Below, one piece after another: positions 24,801 through 37,881 of a stretch of 64,000 bases of DNA. This DNA is from Achromobacter sp. HZ34 (GTDB lineage Bacteria; Pseudomonadota; Gammaproteobacteria; Burkholderiales; Burkholderiaceae_B), in NCBI RefSeq assembly GCF_002209485.1, contig NZ_NJIX01000001.1, positions 496,001 through 560,000 on the forward strand. The letters are read 5' to 3'. Position 1 is the first letter of the stretch; every line of letters starts with the position of its first letter. Below the pieces are notes generated by a model. The model had not been told where the DNA came from and made no database searches. It saw nothing but the letters and a program-made list of their open reading frames with translations. The position numbers and the translations under genes were made by a program.

Positions 24801-26925
24801 CACGGGCATGGCAGGCAGCATCGTCATCGAAGGCAGCGGTATCGCCCTGAACAATATGGCGGCGGGCGGCCGCATCGCCTTGACCAACACGTCCATCACT
24901 ACCAGCGGCGCTGGAGCCGCGGGCATCGGTTCGTCCGGCGCCAACGGCGACATCGTGCTGTCCGGCGGCAACGTGAGCACGAGCGGCGCCAATGCGGTGG
25001 GCATCGCCGTCAGCAGCGCGGGACGGCTGCAGATGATGGACGCCACGGTCACCACGCAAGGCGATGGGGCGCATGGCATCACGCTGAACAGCGGCGCCAC
25101 GGCGGTATTGTCGGGCAGCAGCGTGTCGACCCAAGGCGCGGGTGCGGCGGCGCTCTACGTGGGCAGCAGCCAGCCATCCACCATCACGGTGGCCGGTGGA
25201 TCGCTGAGCGCCCTGGGGGGCAATGCCATCGAGATCAACGGCGCCAACGCCACCATCGTGCTGAGCGATGCGGTCAATGTCACCGCGGGGTCCGGCATCC
25301 TGATGAACGTGCGCAATGGCAGTGCCGTCAACCTGTCCGCGCAAGGCGTGCGGCTCGATGGCGACCTGATTGCCGATGCCAGTAGCAGTGGCGTCGTCAA
25401 CCTGGCGCAGGGTTCCGTCCTGACAGGGCGCATCGATCCCTTGAACGTCAATATCGACGCCACCAGCACCTGGAACGTCACGGGCAATTCGGTGGTCGAT
25501 ACCTTGTCGAACGCCGGCACGGTCGCCTTCGTCGCCCCGGTGGGGGATCCCCGCCAGGCGGGCAGCTACAAGACGCTGACGGCATCCAATTACGTGGGCG
25601 CCAATGGCACCGTGGCCTTGAACACCTGGCTTGGCGGCGATGGCTCGCCGTCGGACCGGCTGGTCATCAACGGCGGCACGGCTTCCGGCACCACCGCGCT
25701 GCGCATCGTCAATACCGGTGGCGCCGGGGCACTGACCACCGCCGACGGCATCAATGTGGTGGCGGTGAGCGGCGGCGGCACTACCGCGCCCGGCGCTTTC
25801 CGGCTGGCCGGGCCCGTGCAGTCGGGTGCCTATGAATATCTGCTGTATCGCGGCGGCAGCGCCGATCCGAATGACTACTTCCTGCGCTCCACGCTGGTGG
25901 ATCCCGCCACCGGCGGCGGTGGCCCCGGCGGCAGCGGCGGCGGCACGGCGCCGGTAGCCTATCGCCCCGGCGTGGTCGGCTACACCCTGACGCCGGCCCT
26001 GAACCTGGACTATGGCTTCACCAATCTGGGCCGGCTGCACGAGCGGGTAGGGGACGTCTACAGCACCGAACAGAACCAGAAAAGCAATCAAAGCGGCGTA
26101 TGGGGCCGCATGGGCGGCTATGGCGTGCAGGCCGATTCCGGCGACCGCTTCTCGGCCAAGCAGCAGACCTTCTTCATGCAGTTCGGCAAGGACTGGACGC
26201 TGCAGCGGGAGCCCGAGGGCGGCAGCACGCACGCCGGCGTCACGGCCAGCCTGGGCGTCACGGATGCCAAGTTCAAGGACAGTGCGCGCGACCTCAGCGA
26301 CATGCTGTCGGACCGCACCGGCAAGACCACCACGCAGGCCCAGAGCGTGGGGGGCTACTACACCAAGTACCTGGGCGATGGTTCGTACTGGGATTCGGTG
26401 GCGCAGGTCTCGCACTACCGCAACAAGTACGACGACGTGTACGGCACTGGCGGCAACCAGAACGGCTTCGGCATCGCTTTGTCGCAGGAAGTGGGCAAGC
26501 CCTTCATGCTGATGCCGAAACTGGCCATCGAACCGCAGGCGCAGCTGGTCTACCAGTACTTGAAGCTGAATCGCTTCGACGATGGGATATCCAGCGTGTC
26601 AGGTGTCAGCGACAACGCAGTGCGGGGGCGCATCGGCGTGCGCATCTTTGCGCCGAACATCGGCACGGAGGACGGCAGCGGCGCCGGCACGCCTTATATG
26701 ACGGTGGATGTCTTGCACGACTTCGTGCCGGCCAAGGCGGTGTCGGTGGACGGCACGTCGCTACGGCCGAACATGAGCCGCACCTGGGGTGAATTGGGCT
26801 TCGGCCTGAGCCAGAGCATAGGCAAGGGCAGCCAGCTGTACGCGGCGATCAAGTTCACCAAGAGTCTCGACGGGGAGGATAAGAAAGGCGTGTTCGGACA
26901 GGTGGGGTACCGCTACAGCTGGTAA
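21829..26925 (+). CDS. Large type V autotransporter with extended signal peptide
   Basis: A 1698-residue surface or secreted protein. It begins with an ESPR-type extended signal peptide (MNKFHKIVWSVSRQQYIVAS ELAQGK), a basic stretch and a hydrophobic core (GAIAATLLAGIVGIAWPGLA) cleaved near LATA. The passenger (to about 1360) is Gly/Ala/Thr/Asn-rich with many degenerate units such as NAGTINVG, NDGRIVIG, NNGVIDVTG and NNGTIRADD, one per predicted beta-helix rung. Two cysteines lie close together near the mature N-terminus. A GGGGPGGSGGG linker precedes the 12-strand C-terminal beta-domain (WGRMGGYGVQADSGDRFSAK to the final GQVGYRYSW). Its role is probably adhesion or surface interaction. The preceding gene is unrelated, and a terminator follows. 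Confidence 0.92.
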   Translation: MNKFHKIVWSVSRQQYIVASELAQGKTKSKSASPRSRSRTRSDAAALQRGAIAATLLAGIVGIAWPGLATASSCKTGTASQSGPAGGQCAVADYNPPVSQDGAGGAVVNHGQTVTLHGTSVVGTGYSGNTTVPADSVNVIAGTFNSSGLVTGAQNVAVSAINPATGTNMVYRTYDSAAFTDQSNLATPVNQFEDVSGDMYYKASLGRVDATGGTLNVKLGATPTGAPSSNSIFMVSKQTYLTSADGSGNAASRVVWQSRNAIDMGIDPGLPTPDVNTGQLTVQVPVTTYAGTVNFNGVAYTVTNATQLAAYNDVLVAALRDGTLSSQQAYDAAFAQAYTTVDTPVTYTTNTTAGDLARAPNGDRYAILATGRNGSAVIAAGGQIDITRASGAVKVSDGATATNHGTLSGNVIEQVVRVDSGGHFINAANGVVASGYLAGDKLDTATADTFYYTGSGVIATGRGTTVQNDGVINVSGFDYTGNTSTGIGLGRGASGTNAGTINVGVNPGYVTTVVGVNVSGGSSFTNGADGTIYIGRAAQYGLTDAVADVAIAGPTYGVRIMDTGDSATNDGRIVIGSQAQGAVAMYSTAPVRSLLLNNGVIDVTGRADGMPLANIGMMADDNGAAGSNAIVRNAGTINLTGVNGVGLVVNADPGIAANAESTGTINVDGGTDIASGTRNFGVWVNGAQGVAQISGAINLTGTGAIGVFAQNGGTINIDAGAVPAFLAGTDQIGFYAAGAGSSINVNASVLSVATDGSTLFRVADGAAFTGASAAGALDITVAGKDARGVVATGMGTTLSTGSSTYRVTGAAGAAGGAAAVVTEGGAVGSIDAGTTIILSNVGATAGIVDGQAYDLSGAAIGWPVNTVLTNNAAIQSDTAGAVGFVARNLGTLVNNADITLTGAGSTGVIVGPQGTVNNTATIRVANGNGAVVQGAQASLVNNGTIRADDGVAAVHLTGAGASVVLSGTGLIQAGGTADGILIDGSAVNGSVTGMAGSIVIEGSGIALNNMAAGGRIALTNTSITTSGAGAAGIGSSGANGDIVLSGGNVSTSGANAVGIAVSSAGRLQMMDATVTTQGDGAHGITLNSGATAVLSGSSVSTQGAGAAALYVGSSQPSTITVAGGSLSALGGNAIEINGANATIVLSDAVNVTAGSGILMNVRNGSAVNLSAQGVRLDGDLIADASSSGVVNLAQGSVLTGRIDPLNVNIDATSTWNVTGNSVVDTLSNAGTVAFVAPVGDPRQAGSYKTLTASNYVGANGTVALNTWLGGDGSPSDRLVINGGTASGTTALRIVNTGGAGALTTADGINVVAVSGGGTTAPGAFRLAGPVQSGAYEYLLYRGGSADPNDYFLRSTLVDPATGGGGPGGSGGGTAPVAYRPGVVGYTLTPALNLDYGFTNLGRLHERVGDVYSTEQNQKSNQSGVWGRMGGYGVQADSGDRFSAKQQTFFMQFGKDWTLQREPEGGSTHAGVTASLGVTDAKFKDSARDLSDMLSDRTGKTTTQAQSVGGYYTKYLGDGSYWDSVAQVSHYRNKYDDVYGTGGNQNGFGIALSQEVGKPFMLMPKLAIEPQAQLVYQYLKLNRFDDGISSVSGVSDNAVRGRIGVRIFAPNIGTEDGSGAGTPYMTVDVLHDFVPAKAVSVDGTSLRPNMSRTWGELGFGLSQSIGKGSQLYAAIKFTKSLDGEDKKGVFGQVGYRYSW

Positions 26926-26987
26926 GGCGCAACCGATAGGGGCAGCTGCGACGGCCCGACCGCCAGGGTGAAGGGCACGCCAATGAC

Positions 26988-27020
26988 AAAGGGGCCCGGC
27001 ATTGCAAGCCGGGCCCCTTT
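26988..27020. terminator. Bidirectional terminator between autotransporter and frmA
   Basis: Perfect 13-bp arms AAAGGGGCCCGGC (26988-27000) and GCCGGGCCCCTTT (27008-27020) flank a 7-nt loop. It sits between two convergent genes, with short A/T tracts on both sides. Confidence 0.8.
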
Positions 27021-27048
27021 GCATCCAGGCGCCTGATCGTGGGTCTGG

Positions 27049-28254
<1,206 letters not shown>

Positions 28255-28530
28255 CTAGCGCAGGTAGGCGCGCACCAGCGTGGTCATGTCGCGCACACGC
28301 TGGGCATGGCGCGGGTCCTTGTCGGAGTACTCATCGAACTCTTCGCGGATATGCGACTCCAGCACCTCTGACATCAGGGAATTGGCCGCTCCGCGTATCG
28401 CGGCGATCTGTTGCAGGACGAGCGCGCACTCGGCGCCGGATTCGAGCGCGCGTTCCAGCGCCTCGGTCTGGCCGCGTATGCTGCGTACGCGTCGAAGCGC
28501 TTTTTTCTTCTCGTCAGGGGTATGTGGCAT
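28255..28530 (-). CDS. frmR: Formaldehyde-responsive repressor FrmR (CsoR/RcnR family)
   Basis: A 91-residue all-helical repressor. Its N-terminus [20 protein letters not shown] closely matches E. coli FrmR, including Pro2, Cys35 (in [13 protein letters not shown]) and His60 (in [13 protein letters not shown]); in FrmR, formaldehyde crosslinks Pro2 to Cys35 and releases DNA. The start is fixed by alignment. A GC-tract palindrome at 28543-28559 overlaps the expected promoter, so the gene should be autoregulated together with frmA downstream. Confidence 0.95.
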   Translation of the reverse strand: MPHTPDEKKKALRRVRSIRGQTEALERALESGAECALVLQQIAAIRGAANSLMSEVLESHIREEFDEYSDKDPRHAQRVRDMTTLVRAYLR

Positions 28531-28542
28531 GGGCCGAATACT

Positions 28543-28559
28543 ACACCCCCGGGGGGTGT
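28543..28559. promoter_or_regulatory. FrmR operator candidate
   Basis: The arms ACACCCCC and GGGGGTGT flank a single G. A C-tract/G-tract palindrome just upstream of the repressor gene is the standard binding site of CsoR/FrmR proteins. It lies 13-29 bp upstream of the frmR start codon. Confidence 0.75.
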
Positions 28560-28718
28560 CATGTAAATGCCGCGCTTGACAGTGGACGTTTTCCGGCAGT
28601 AGAACGGCATATCCCGCATGTACCTTCCAACCGCATGACGGCCGCATCGAGCAAGACGGCCGCGCAGTAGGTAGCAGGCAGTAACGCATCCAAGTGTCGT
28701 TGCAGCAGGGAGCCGGAA

Positions 28719-29912
28719 ATGAGCCCGCCATACAAGGTCAAGCGATTTGCCGGCCGCGCCTGGAGCGTCGTCGCAGTGTTGGCGGCGCCGATGCTGACGA
28801 CGCTTTCGCTGACGGGATGCGACAACAAAGGCAATGCCGTCTCCGCCGGCCTGCCTCCCGCGGTTGCCGTCACGGTGCAGACCGTGTCCACGCAGGCGGC
28901 CGATGCGGAGATCGATCTCTCCGGACGCGTCGAACCCATACGAACCGCCGAAGTCCGCGCGCGCGTGGACGGCATCGTGCAGAAACTGCTGTACACCGAA
29001 GGCACCGACGTCGAGGCGGGTGCCGCGCTGTTCGCCATCGATGACAGCGACTACCGGGCCCAGCTGGAGCAGGCCAATGCCATGCTGCAACGCGCACTGG
29101 CGATACAGAAGAACGCCCAGGCTGTCGTCGCCCGCTTCCGGCCCCTGGTACAGCGCCAGGCCGTCAGCGCCCAGGAATACGAGGCCGCCATCTCGGCCCA
29201 GGGCCAGGCGCAGGCCAGCGTCTCCGACGCGCGTGCCGCCGTCACACTGGCCAAGCTGAGGCTGGAACGCTGCACGGTACGGGCGCCCATCGGCGGGCGC
29301 GTGGGCCGCGCGCTGGTTACCGAAGGCGCCCTGGTCAGCGCCGCATCGGCGACCCTGCTGGCGCAGATCAACCAGCTGTCGCCCATCTTCGCGACGTTTC
29401 CCAAGTCCAATACCGCCATCCTGGACCTGATGGACGAAGCCCGCAAAGGTGGCCTGCAGCTGAACCAGGACACCCGCTTTCCGGTGCAGCTGACCCTGGC
29501 CAACGGTCGGCCCTACGACGAAGTGGGGCAGGTGGATTTCGCCGACCTGAGCATCGATCCCACGTCAGGCGCGCAAAGCGTGCGGGCCCGTTTCCAGAAC
29601 GCGGACCGGACGCTGTTGCCGGGCCAGTTCGTCACCGGGCGCTTTCGCATCGGCGTGCGCAAGGATACCGTCATGGTGCCGGCGCGGGCGATCGCGCTGA
29701 ACGCGGAGAACGCCACGCTCTACGTGGTGGATGCCGACGATATCGCGCATCTACGCCGTGTCGTCATCGGCGACCAGCAGCAGGGCTTGTGGGAAATCCG
29801 TTCCGGCCTGGCCAATGGCGAGCGCATCATCGTCGATGGCTGGCAGAAGATCGCGCCGGAGCAGCGCGTGAAACCCATGGAGGAACAACCCGCGATGGGA
29901 TCCACCCGATGA
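28719..29912 (+). CDS. RND efflux pump periplasmic adaptor (membrane fusion protein)
   Basis: A 397-residue AcrA/MexA-type adaptor linking the inner-membrane pump to the outer-membrane channel. The lipobox LTGC places the acylated cysteine at 34. It then has a barrel-sandwich hybrid with [40 protein letters not shown] and [17 protein letters not shown], a coiled-coil hairpin (about 105-180, Ala/Gln-rich), and [20 protein letters not shown] closing the lipoyl half. The beta-barrel and membrane-proximal domains follow. The ATG has GGGAG upstream. Its stop overlaps the pump start by 4 nt. No regulator gene is adjacent, and the substrate is unknown. Confidence 0.94.
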   Translation: MSPPYKVKRFAGRAWSVVAVLAAPMLTTLSLTGCDNKGNAVSAGLPPAVAVTVQTVSTQAADAEIDLSGRVEPIRTAEVRARVDGIVQKLLYTEGTDVEAGAALFAIDDSDYRAQLEQANAMLQRALAIQKNAQAVVARFRPLVQRQAVSAQEYEAAISAQGQAQASVSDARAAVTLAKLRLERCTVRAPIGGRVGRALVTEGALVSAASATLLAQINQLSPIFATFPKSNTAILDLMDEARKGGLQLNQDTRFPVQLTLANGRPYDEVGQVDFADLSIDPTSGAQSVRARFQNADRTLLPGQFVTGRFRIGVRKDTVMVPARAIALNAENATLYVVDADDIAHLRRVVIGDQQQGLWEIRSGLANGERIIVDGWQKIAPEQRVKPMEEQPAMGSTR

Positions 29913-32900
29913 ACGCCTTCTTCGTGAATCGGCCCGTGGCGGCCTGGGTGGTGGCGCTGTTCTTCCTGCTGTTCGGGGTGATCGCGCTGTTGCTGTTGCC
30001 CATCGAGCAGTACCCGAATATCGCGCCGCCGTCGATCACCGTGAACGCCAGCTATCGCGGGGCCGATACGGGAACGATAGATCGCACCGTGACGTCGGTC
30101 ATCGATGCGGAAATGAACGGCGTCGACAACTTCCTGTACATGGCGTCGGTCAGCCGCGCCAACGGCACGGCGCAGATCACCGTCACATTCACGCCCGGCA
30201 CGGACCTGGATGTGGCGCGCGGGCAGGTGCAGGACAGGCTTAGCCGGGTGGAACCCCGGTTGCCAGCCGAAGTGCGGCAGCTGGGCATCACCGTCACCAA
30301 GGCGTCCAGCGGCTTCCTGATGCTGCTGGCCTTGCAGTCGGGCAGCCCCGACGTCACCGCCGTGCAGATGGGCAACTTCGCGTCGAACAATATCCTGGAT
30401 GAACTGCGCCGTATTCCCGGAGTGGGCGACGTGCAGCTGTTCGGCTCGCCGTATGCCATGCGGGTGTGGCTGGATCAACGCAAGCTGGAAAGCTTCCAGA
30501 TGTCGGCGGCGGACGTGATGCGCGCCGTGCAGGAGCAGAATGCACAGACCGCGGGCGGCGCGCTGGGCGACCAGCCGCTGGGTGAAGGGGCCGAGTTCAA
30601 CGTGCCCATCGTCACGCAGGGCCGCCTGTCCACGCCTGAACAGTTTCGCCAGATCATCCTGCGGGTGGGGCAGGACGGGTCCACCGTGACGTTGGGGGAC
30701 GTGGCGCGGGTGGAATTGGGCAATGAAAACTATGGCTTCCGCATCCGCGTGAACGGCAAGGAGTCCGCCGGTATCGCCATCCAGCTGGCCAACGATGCCA
30801 ATGCCCTGGCCGTGGCGCGGGGCATACGCGAACGCATGACGCAACTGCAGGCCATCTTCCCGGCCAACGTCACCTGGAGCGTGCCCTTCGATTCCACGCC
30901 ATTCATCACGACGTCGATCCGCTCGGTGTTGGGCACCATGATAGAGGCGCTATTGCTGGTCACCGTCATGGTGTACGTGTTCCTGCAAAGCTGGCGCACG
31001 ACGCTGGTTCCCACCTTGATCGTTCCGATTGCATTGATCGGCACATGCGTGGGCCTGTTGCTGTTCGGCGCGTCCTTGAACCTGTTGTCGCTATTCGGCA
31101 TGGTGGTCGCCATCGGCATCCTGAACGACGATGCCATCGTCGTGTCGGAAAACGTCGCGCGCATCATGAAGGACGAGCAGATCGATGCGCGCCAGGCGAC
31201 CGCCAAAGCGGTGGGCCAGGTGTGGGGGCCTATCGTGGCCAGTACGCTGGTGCTGGTGGCGGTCTTCGTGCCCATGGCCATGTTTCCCGGCTCCAGCGGC
31301 GCCATCTATCGGCAGTTTTCCATCACGCTGTCGGTGTCCATCGTCATCTCCACGGTGCTGGCGCTGTCCCTGGGGCCGGCGCTGTGCGCGGCCCTGTTCC
31401 TGCCAGAGAAGCAGGATCCTGGCGCCGGGCGCGTCACCCGGCTGAAACTGCGGGCGTTCAACGGCTTCAACAGGATGTTCGACGGCTTGACCGCCCGCTA
31501 TGCCGGCGCGGTCGGCCAGATGTTGAAGCAGCCCAAGCGCTGGCTGCTGTTCTTCGTGGTTCTTACCGGGTCGACCCTCTTCCTGCTCTCGCGCATACCC
31601 GGCGGTTATCTGCCCTCGGAGGACCAGGGCTATTTCTTCGTGTCCTACACCGGTGCGCCGGGTGGCACGGCGGAGCGGACGCAAGTCGCCGTGGACCAGG
31701 CGGAAAGCATCCTGCGCAAGTTTCCCGGGGTGCGCAACGTCACCTCCGTGACGGGCTTCAGTTTCTTCGGCCAGGGCCAGACGGCGGCATTATCCTTCGT
31801 CGACCTGTATGACTGGTCGGACCGCAAGGACGGCGTCGACGCCCTGGTGGCGCGCGGCAACGGGGCGTTCAGGGATATTCCGCAGGCCATCATCTTTGCC
31901 TTGAACCCGCCGCCGATTCCGTCGCTGGGCAATGCGGCGGGATTTTCGATGAAGGTGCAGGATCGTACGGGGCAGGGCGGTGCCGGCCTGACCGCGGCGG
32001 CGATGGCGGTGCTCGGCGCCGCCAACCGCGATCCCGCCATTGCAGGCGCGCGCCTGGACGGCATGCCGCCGGCCCCGCAGTTGTACGTGGAGATAGACCG
32101 TGTCCACGCGCGCGCGCTCGGCCTGCAGGTCGGACAGGTGAACCAGGCGTTGTCCCTGGCCTTCGGATCCAACTACGCCAACGATTTTCTCCACGACGGC
32201 AACGTCCTGCGGGTGTTCCTGCAGGGCGATGCCGACCAGCGCATGAGCGCGGGCGACATCCTCGGCCTGCAGTTACCGAACAACCGCGGGCAACTGGTGC
32301 CGTTTTCGGCGTTCACGCGCACCCGCTGGATCAATGGACCGCAGCAACTGGAGCGCTATAACGGCTTTCCCGCCGTCACGATATCCGGGCAGGCCGCCGC
32401 CGGGCAGTCCAGTGGCGCGGCGCTGGTGGCGATGGAGAACATCGCGCACGCCAACCTGCCGCCGGGCATGACCTTCGAGTGGACGGGCACCGCCTACGAG
32501 GAACGCCAGGCGGGCAACCAGGTGGCCTTGCTGCTGCTGATTTCCCTGATCGTGGTGTTCCTGCTGCTGTCGGCATTGTACGAAAGCTGGTCGGTGCCCA
32601 TCTCGGTGTTGCTGATCCTGCCCTTCGGCATCCTGGGGGCGGCTGCGTTCACGCTGCTGCGGGGCATGGCGGCGGACATTTATTTCAATATCGGGCTGGT
32701 GACCATCATCGGGCTGGCCGCCAAGAACGGCATACTCATCGTCGAATTCGCCCTGAAGGAAGAAGAGGCCGGCCGCGATCGGGCAGAAGCCGTGCTGGAT
32801 GCCGCGCGCCAGCGGCTGCGGCCCATCATCATGACCAGCCTGACTTTCGTGCTGGGCATGATGCCCCTGGTGTTGGCGACCGGCGCGGGGGCGGCCAGCC

Positions 32901-33046
32901 GCCAGGCCGTGGGCACCAGCGTGATGGGCAGCATGCTCACGGCGACATTGTTCGGGGTGTTCTTCACTCCCTTGTTCTACGTCGTGGTGCGTAACTGGCT
33001 GGGGCGTTCCAAGCCCTTGGCGCGGTCGAGCGAGGATGCGCGATGA
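29909..33046 (+). CDS. RND multidrug efflux transporter, HAE1 family
   Basis: A 1045-residue AcrB/MexB-type proton-drug antiporter with the expected length and two-fold repeat of 12 membrane helices. It begins [20 protein letters not shown]. The proton-relay aspartates are in the fourth helix (GMVVAIGILNDDAIVVSENV), and the second-half equivalent is GLVTIIGLAAKNGILIVEFA with the lysine present. The docking-domain and porter segments (QLGITVTKASSGFLMLLAL) also fit. It assembles with the adaptor encoded immediately upstream and the outer-membrane factor encoded downstream, each overlapping by 4 nt (ATGA). Confidence 0.96.
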   Translation: MNAFFVNRPVAAWVVALFFLLFGVIALLLLPIEQYPNIAPPSITVNASYRGADTGTIDRTVTSVIDAEMNGVDNFLYMASVSRANGTAQITVTFTPGTDLDVARGQVQDRLSRVEPRLPAEVRQLGITVTKASSGFLMLLALQSGSPDVTAVQMGNFASNNILDELRRIPGVGDVQLFGSPYAMRVWLDQRKLESFQMSAADVMRAVQEQNAQTAGGALGDQPLGEGAEFNVPIVTQGRLSTPEQFRQIILRVGQDGSTVTLGDVARVELGNENYGFRIRVNGKESAGIAIQLANDANALAVARGIRERMTQLQAIFPANVTWSVPFDSTPFITTSIRSVLGTMIEALLLVTVMVYVFLQSWRTTLVPTLIVPIALIGTCVGLLLFGASLNLLSLFGMVVAIGILNDDAIVVSENVARIMKDEQIDARQATAKAVGQVWGPIVASTLVLVAVFVPMAMFPGSSGAIYRQFSITLSVSIVISTVLALSLGPALCAALFLPEKQDPGAGRVTRLKLRAFNGFNRMFDGLTARYAGAVGQMLKQPKRWLLFFVVLTGSTLFLLSRIPGGYLPSEDQGYFFVSYTGAPGGTAERTQVAVDQAESILRKFPGVRNVTSVTGFSFFGQGQTAALSFVDLYDWSDRKDGVDALVARGNGAFRDIPQAIIFALNPPPIPSLGNAAGFSMKVQDRTGQGGAGLTAAAMAVLGAANRDPAIAGARLDGMPPAPQLYVEIDRVHARALGLQVGQVNQALSLAFGSNYANDFLHDGNVLRVFLQGDADQRMSAGDILGLQLPNNRGQLVPFSAFTRTRWINGPQQLERYNGFPAVTISGQAAAGQSSGAALVAMENIAHANLPPGMTFEWTGTAYEERQAGNQVALLLLISLIVVFLLLSALYESWSVPISVLLILPFGILGAAAFTLLRGMAADIYFNIGLVTIIGLAAKNGILIVEFALKEEEAGRDRAEAVLDAARQRLRPIIMTSLTFVLGMMPLVLATGAGAASRQAVGTSVMGSMLTATLFGVFFTPLFYVVVRNWLGRSKPLARSSEDAR

Positions 33047-34449
33047 TGCCGCGGTCACCTTGCCTTCTGTTGTTCGGAATCCTGGCCGCATGCAATTTTG
33101 CGCCACAGCAGCCGCCGCCCACGGTGGATCTGCCGGCGCGCTTCACCGGCAGCGCGGATCGTGACACGGCGACGGCCGAACAGGTGTCGTGGCAGCAGTT
33201 CTTTGGCGATCCGCAGTTACGCCTGTTGATCGGCTACGCCTTGCAGCACAACCAGGACCTGGCCGCGGCCTTCGCGCGCATAGACCAGGCGCGCGCCTTC
33301 TACCGTATCGAGCAGGCCAACCAGTTGCCGCGCGTGGACGTGGGCGCGGGCGCCAGCCGCAACCAGGCGCCATTGGCCGTGGTCGATCCCGCTTTCGGCA
33401 ACAGCACCCGTACCATCGAGTTCAACCAATTCAATGCACAGGTGGCGGTCACCAGTTTCGAACTGGACTTCTGGGGGCGGGTACGCAACCTCAACCAGGC
33501 GGCCATGCATCAGTACCTGGCTTCGGTGGAGGGCCAGCGCATGTTCCACCTGTCCTTGATCGCGAATGTGGCGGCGACGTATTACGACGCTCGTGCCAGC
33601 GAGGAGGGCGTCGACCTGGCGCAACGCACGGTGGCAGCGCGCCAGTATGCGTTAGGTGTGGCACGCGACCGGCTGGATGCAGGCGTGACGTCCACGGTGG
33701 ACTTCGAGCAGGCCTCGATTCTCTTGACCCAGGCCCGGTCGCAACTGGCTGAAATGCAAAGGGGCGTGGCCGAGGCCTGGAACCGGATGTGGGTGCTGGT
33801 GGGCGGACACTTGGACTTGCATGCCGTGCAGCCCAATCCCATCAGCGCGGCAGGTCAATTCGAGAACCTCAGCCCCGGCCTGCCGTCGGCGTTGTTGCTG
33901 GCGCGGCCGGATATAAGGCAAGCGGAGCAGCGACTGGCGGGCGCCGACGCGAATATCGGCGCCGCGCGGGCCGCGCTGTTTCCCAGTATCTCGCTGACGG
34001 GGTCCCTGGGCTATGCGTCCACGGAGTTGTCGCGCCTGATATCGGGGCCCAACCAGAGTTGGTCCATGGGCGCCGGCATCGGCATGCCCATCTTCGACTA
34101 TGGCCAGCGCCGCGCCGCCGTGGACCTGGCCGTGGCCCAGCATGCCGAGCTGGTGGCCAACTACACCAAGACCGTGCAGTCCGCCTTCAGCGAAGTGGCC
34201 ACGGCGTTGGCGCGAGCCCAGCGGCTGGGCGAACAGGTCAAGGTGCAGGCAGAGGCCATCGAGGCGCAGCAACGGCTGGCTGAGACGGCGGAGCTGCGCT
34301 ACATGAATGGCATCTCCATCTACCTGGAGGTGATGGATGCACGCCGCAATCTGTTCAGCGCGGAGTTGCAGATGCTGACCTTGCGCGCGGCCGCATTGCA
34401 GAATGGCGTGCAGCTTTATGTCGCGCTGGGTGGCGGGGCGGGGCTGTAG
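33043..34449 (+). CDS. Outer-membrane efflux channel, NodT/OprM family
   Basis: A 468-residue TolC-like lipoprotein channel. The lipobox LAAC places the acylated cysteine at 17. Two outer-membrane efflux repeats follow (LLIGYALQHNQDLAAAFARI, FELDFWGRVRNLNQAAMHQY, LARPDIRQAEQRLAGADANI, GARAALFPSISLTGSLGY-like AARAALFPSISLTGSLGY), with long Ala/Gln-rich helices. It would complete the tripartite pump. The ATG overlaps the stop of the RND gene (ATGA), so the three genes form one tightly coupled operon. The downstream UvrA-like gene converges on it. Confidence 0.95.
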   Translation: MMPRSPCLLLFGILAACNFAPQQPPPTVDLPARFTGSADRDTATAEQVSWQQFFGDPQLRLLIGYALQHNQDLAAAFARIDQARAFYRIEQANQLPRVDVGAGASRNQAPLAVVDPAFGNSTRTIEFNQFNAQVAVTSFELDFWGRVRNLNQAAMHQYLASVEGQRMFHLSLIANVAATYYDARASEEGVDLAQRTVAARQYALGVARDRLDAGVTSTVDFEQASILLTQARSQLAEMQRGVAEAWNRMWVLVGGHLDLHAVQPNPISAAGQFENLSPGLPSALLLARPDIRQAEQRLAGADANIGAARAALFPSISLTGSLGYASTELSRLISGPNQSWSMGAGIGMPIFDYGQRRAAVDLAVAQHAELVANYTKTVQSAFSEVATALARAQRLGEQVKVQAEAIEAQQRLAETAELRYMNGISIYLEVMDARRNLFSAELQMLTLRAAALQNGVQLYVALGGGAGL

Positions 34450-34552
34450 GCCGCATGTGGGCCATGCACGATTGCCGGGCGCACGACGGCGGGCTGAGTT
34501 CAAGGGTGGCGCCCTCGGCTACGCGGCGCCCTCGGCCACGTGGCTCCCTTGA

Positions 34553-37249
<2,697 letters not shown>

Positions 37250-37413
37250 TCGATTTCCTGTGCGCAAGCCCCGGACATGAGCGTCCGTTCGCTCATGAGC
37301 CGGGGGGCGTGTCCTGGTGAAAGCGTGCTTGCAGCACGCGGTGCCGCATGGATAGCAAGTTGCGTGCGCTGGAACAGGCGCCGCGGCGGTGGGTCGACCG
37401 CTGGAGGTTCTGC

Positions 37414-37881
37414 TTACCTGTCCTCGGGATCCAGCGCGTCGGCCCAGTTCTTCTTCATGGCGGCGATCCGCGCCACATAGGCTGACTTCAGGCAGGCGGC
37501 GTCCTGGCAGCGGTCGCGTACGGTTTCGCGCCAATGCGTCTGTTCCTTGGCCATGGGGTCGCGCCATTCGCCGGTTTCGCCATCACGGCCGGCGGTCTCG
37601 CCCTGGATCTTGTCGTATAGCACCTTCACCTGATCGTCCAGCCTGGACAGCTCCGGCTGCGCGCAGATCAGGTGCTCGACCTGGGTTTTCGCATACTTGC
37701 AGTCGAAGCCCGCGGCATGGCTGGGCTGTACGGGCAAGATGGCGCCCACGGCGATTGCCGCGCAGGCGATGGCAGGCAGTAGCGCGAGCCTCCCTTCACG
37801 ATCCCGCGTGGTAGCTTCGGATCCATCCTGGGATCCAATCGTGATTCCAGCAGATATGGCGGTAGGGCCTTCGTCACGCAC
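37414..37881 (-). CDS. LprI/DUF1311-type periplasmic protein
   Basis: About 155 residues. A hydrophobic export segment (LLPAIACAAIAVGAILPVQP, cleavage near SHAA) is followed by the lysozyme-inhibitor LprI N-terminal-like domain: FDCKYAKTQVEHLICAQPEL, SRLDDQVKVLYDKIQGE, WRETVRDRCQDAACLKSAYV. The four cysteines fit the disulphide pattern of this family. Members are periplasmic; some inhibit lysozyme, most are uncharacterised. The start is a GTG at 37881 with AGGAG eight bases upstream; it leaves a long polar N-terminus of about 30 residues before the hydrophobic core, so the true start could differ. The frame also extends to 37992. Confidence 0.75.
   Translation of the reverse strand: MRDEGPTAISAGITIGSQDGSEATTRDREGRLALLPAIACAAIAVGAILPVQPSHAAGFDCKYAKTQVEHLICAQPELSRLDDQVKVLYDKIQGETAGRDGETGEWRDPMAKEQTHWRETVRDRCQDAACLKSAYVARIAAMKKNWADALDPEDR

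Noticed and set aside
25918-25960. The GGGGPGGSGGG-coding run as a repeat element or assembly artefact
   Set aside because: Flexible glycine-rich hinges before the autotransporter barrel are common; no tandem array beyond it.
22600-26415. A 1271-codon open frame antisense to the autotransporter
   Set aside because: It mirrors codon bias and repeats of the real gene, has no ribosome site or domain, and is rich in His/Gly/Arg as expected of a shadow.
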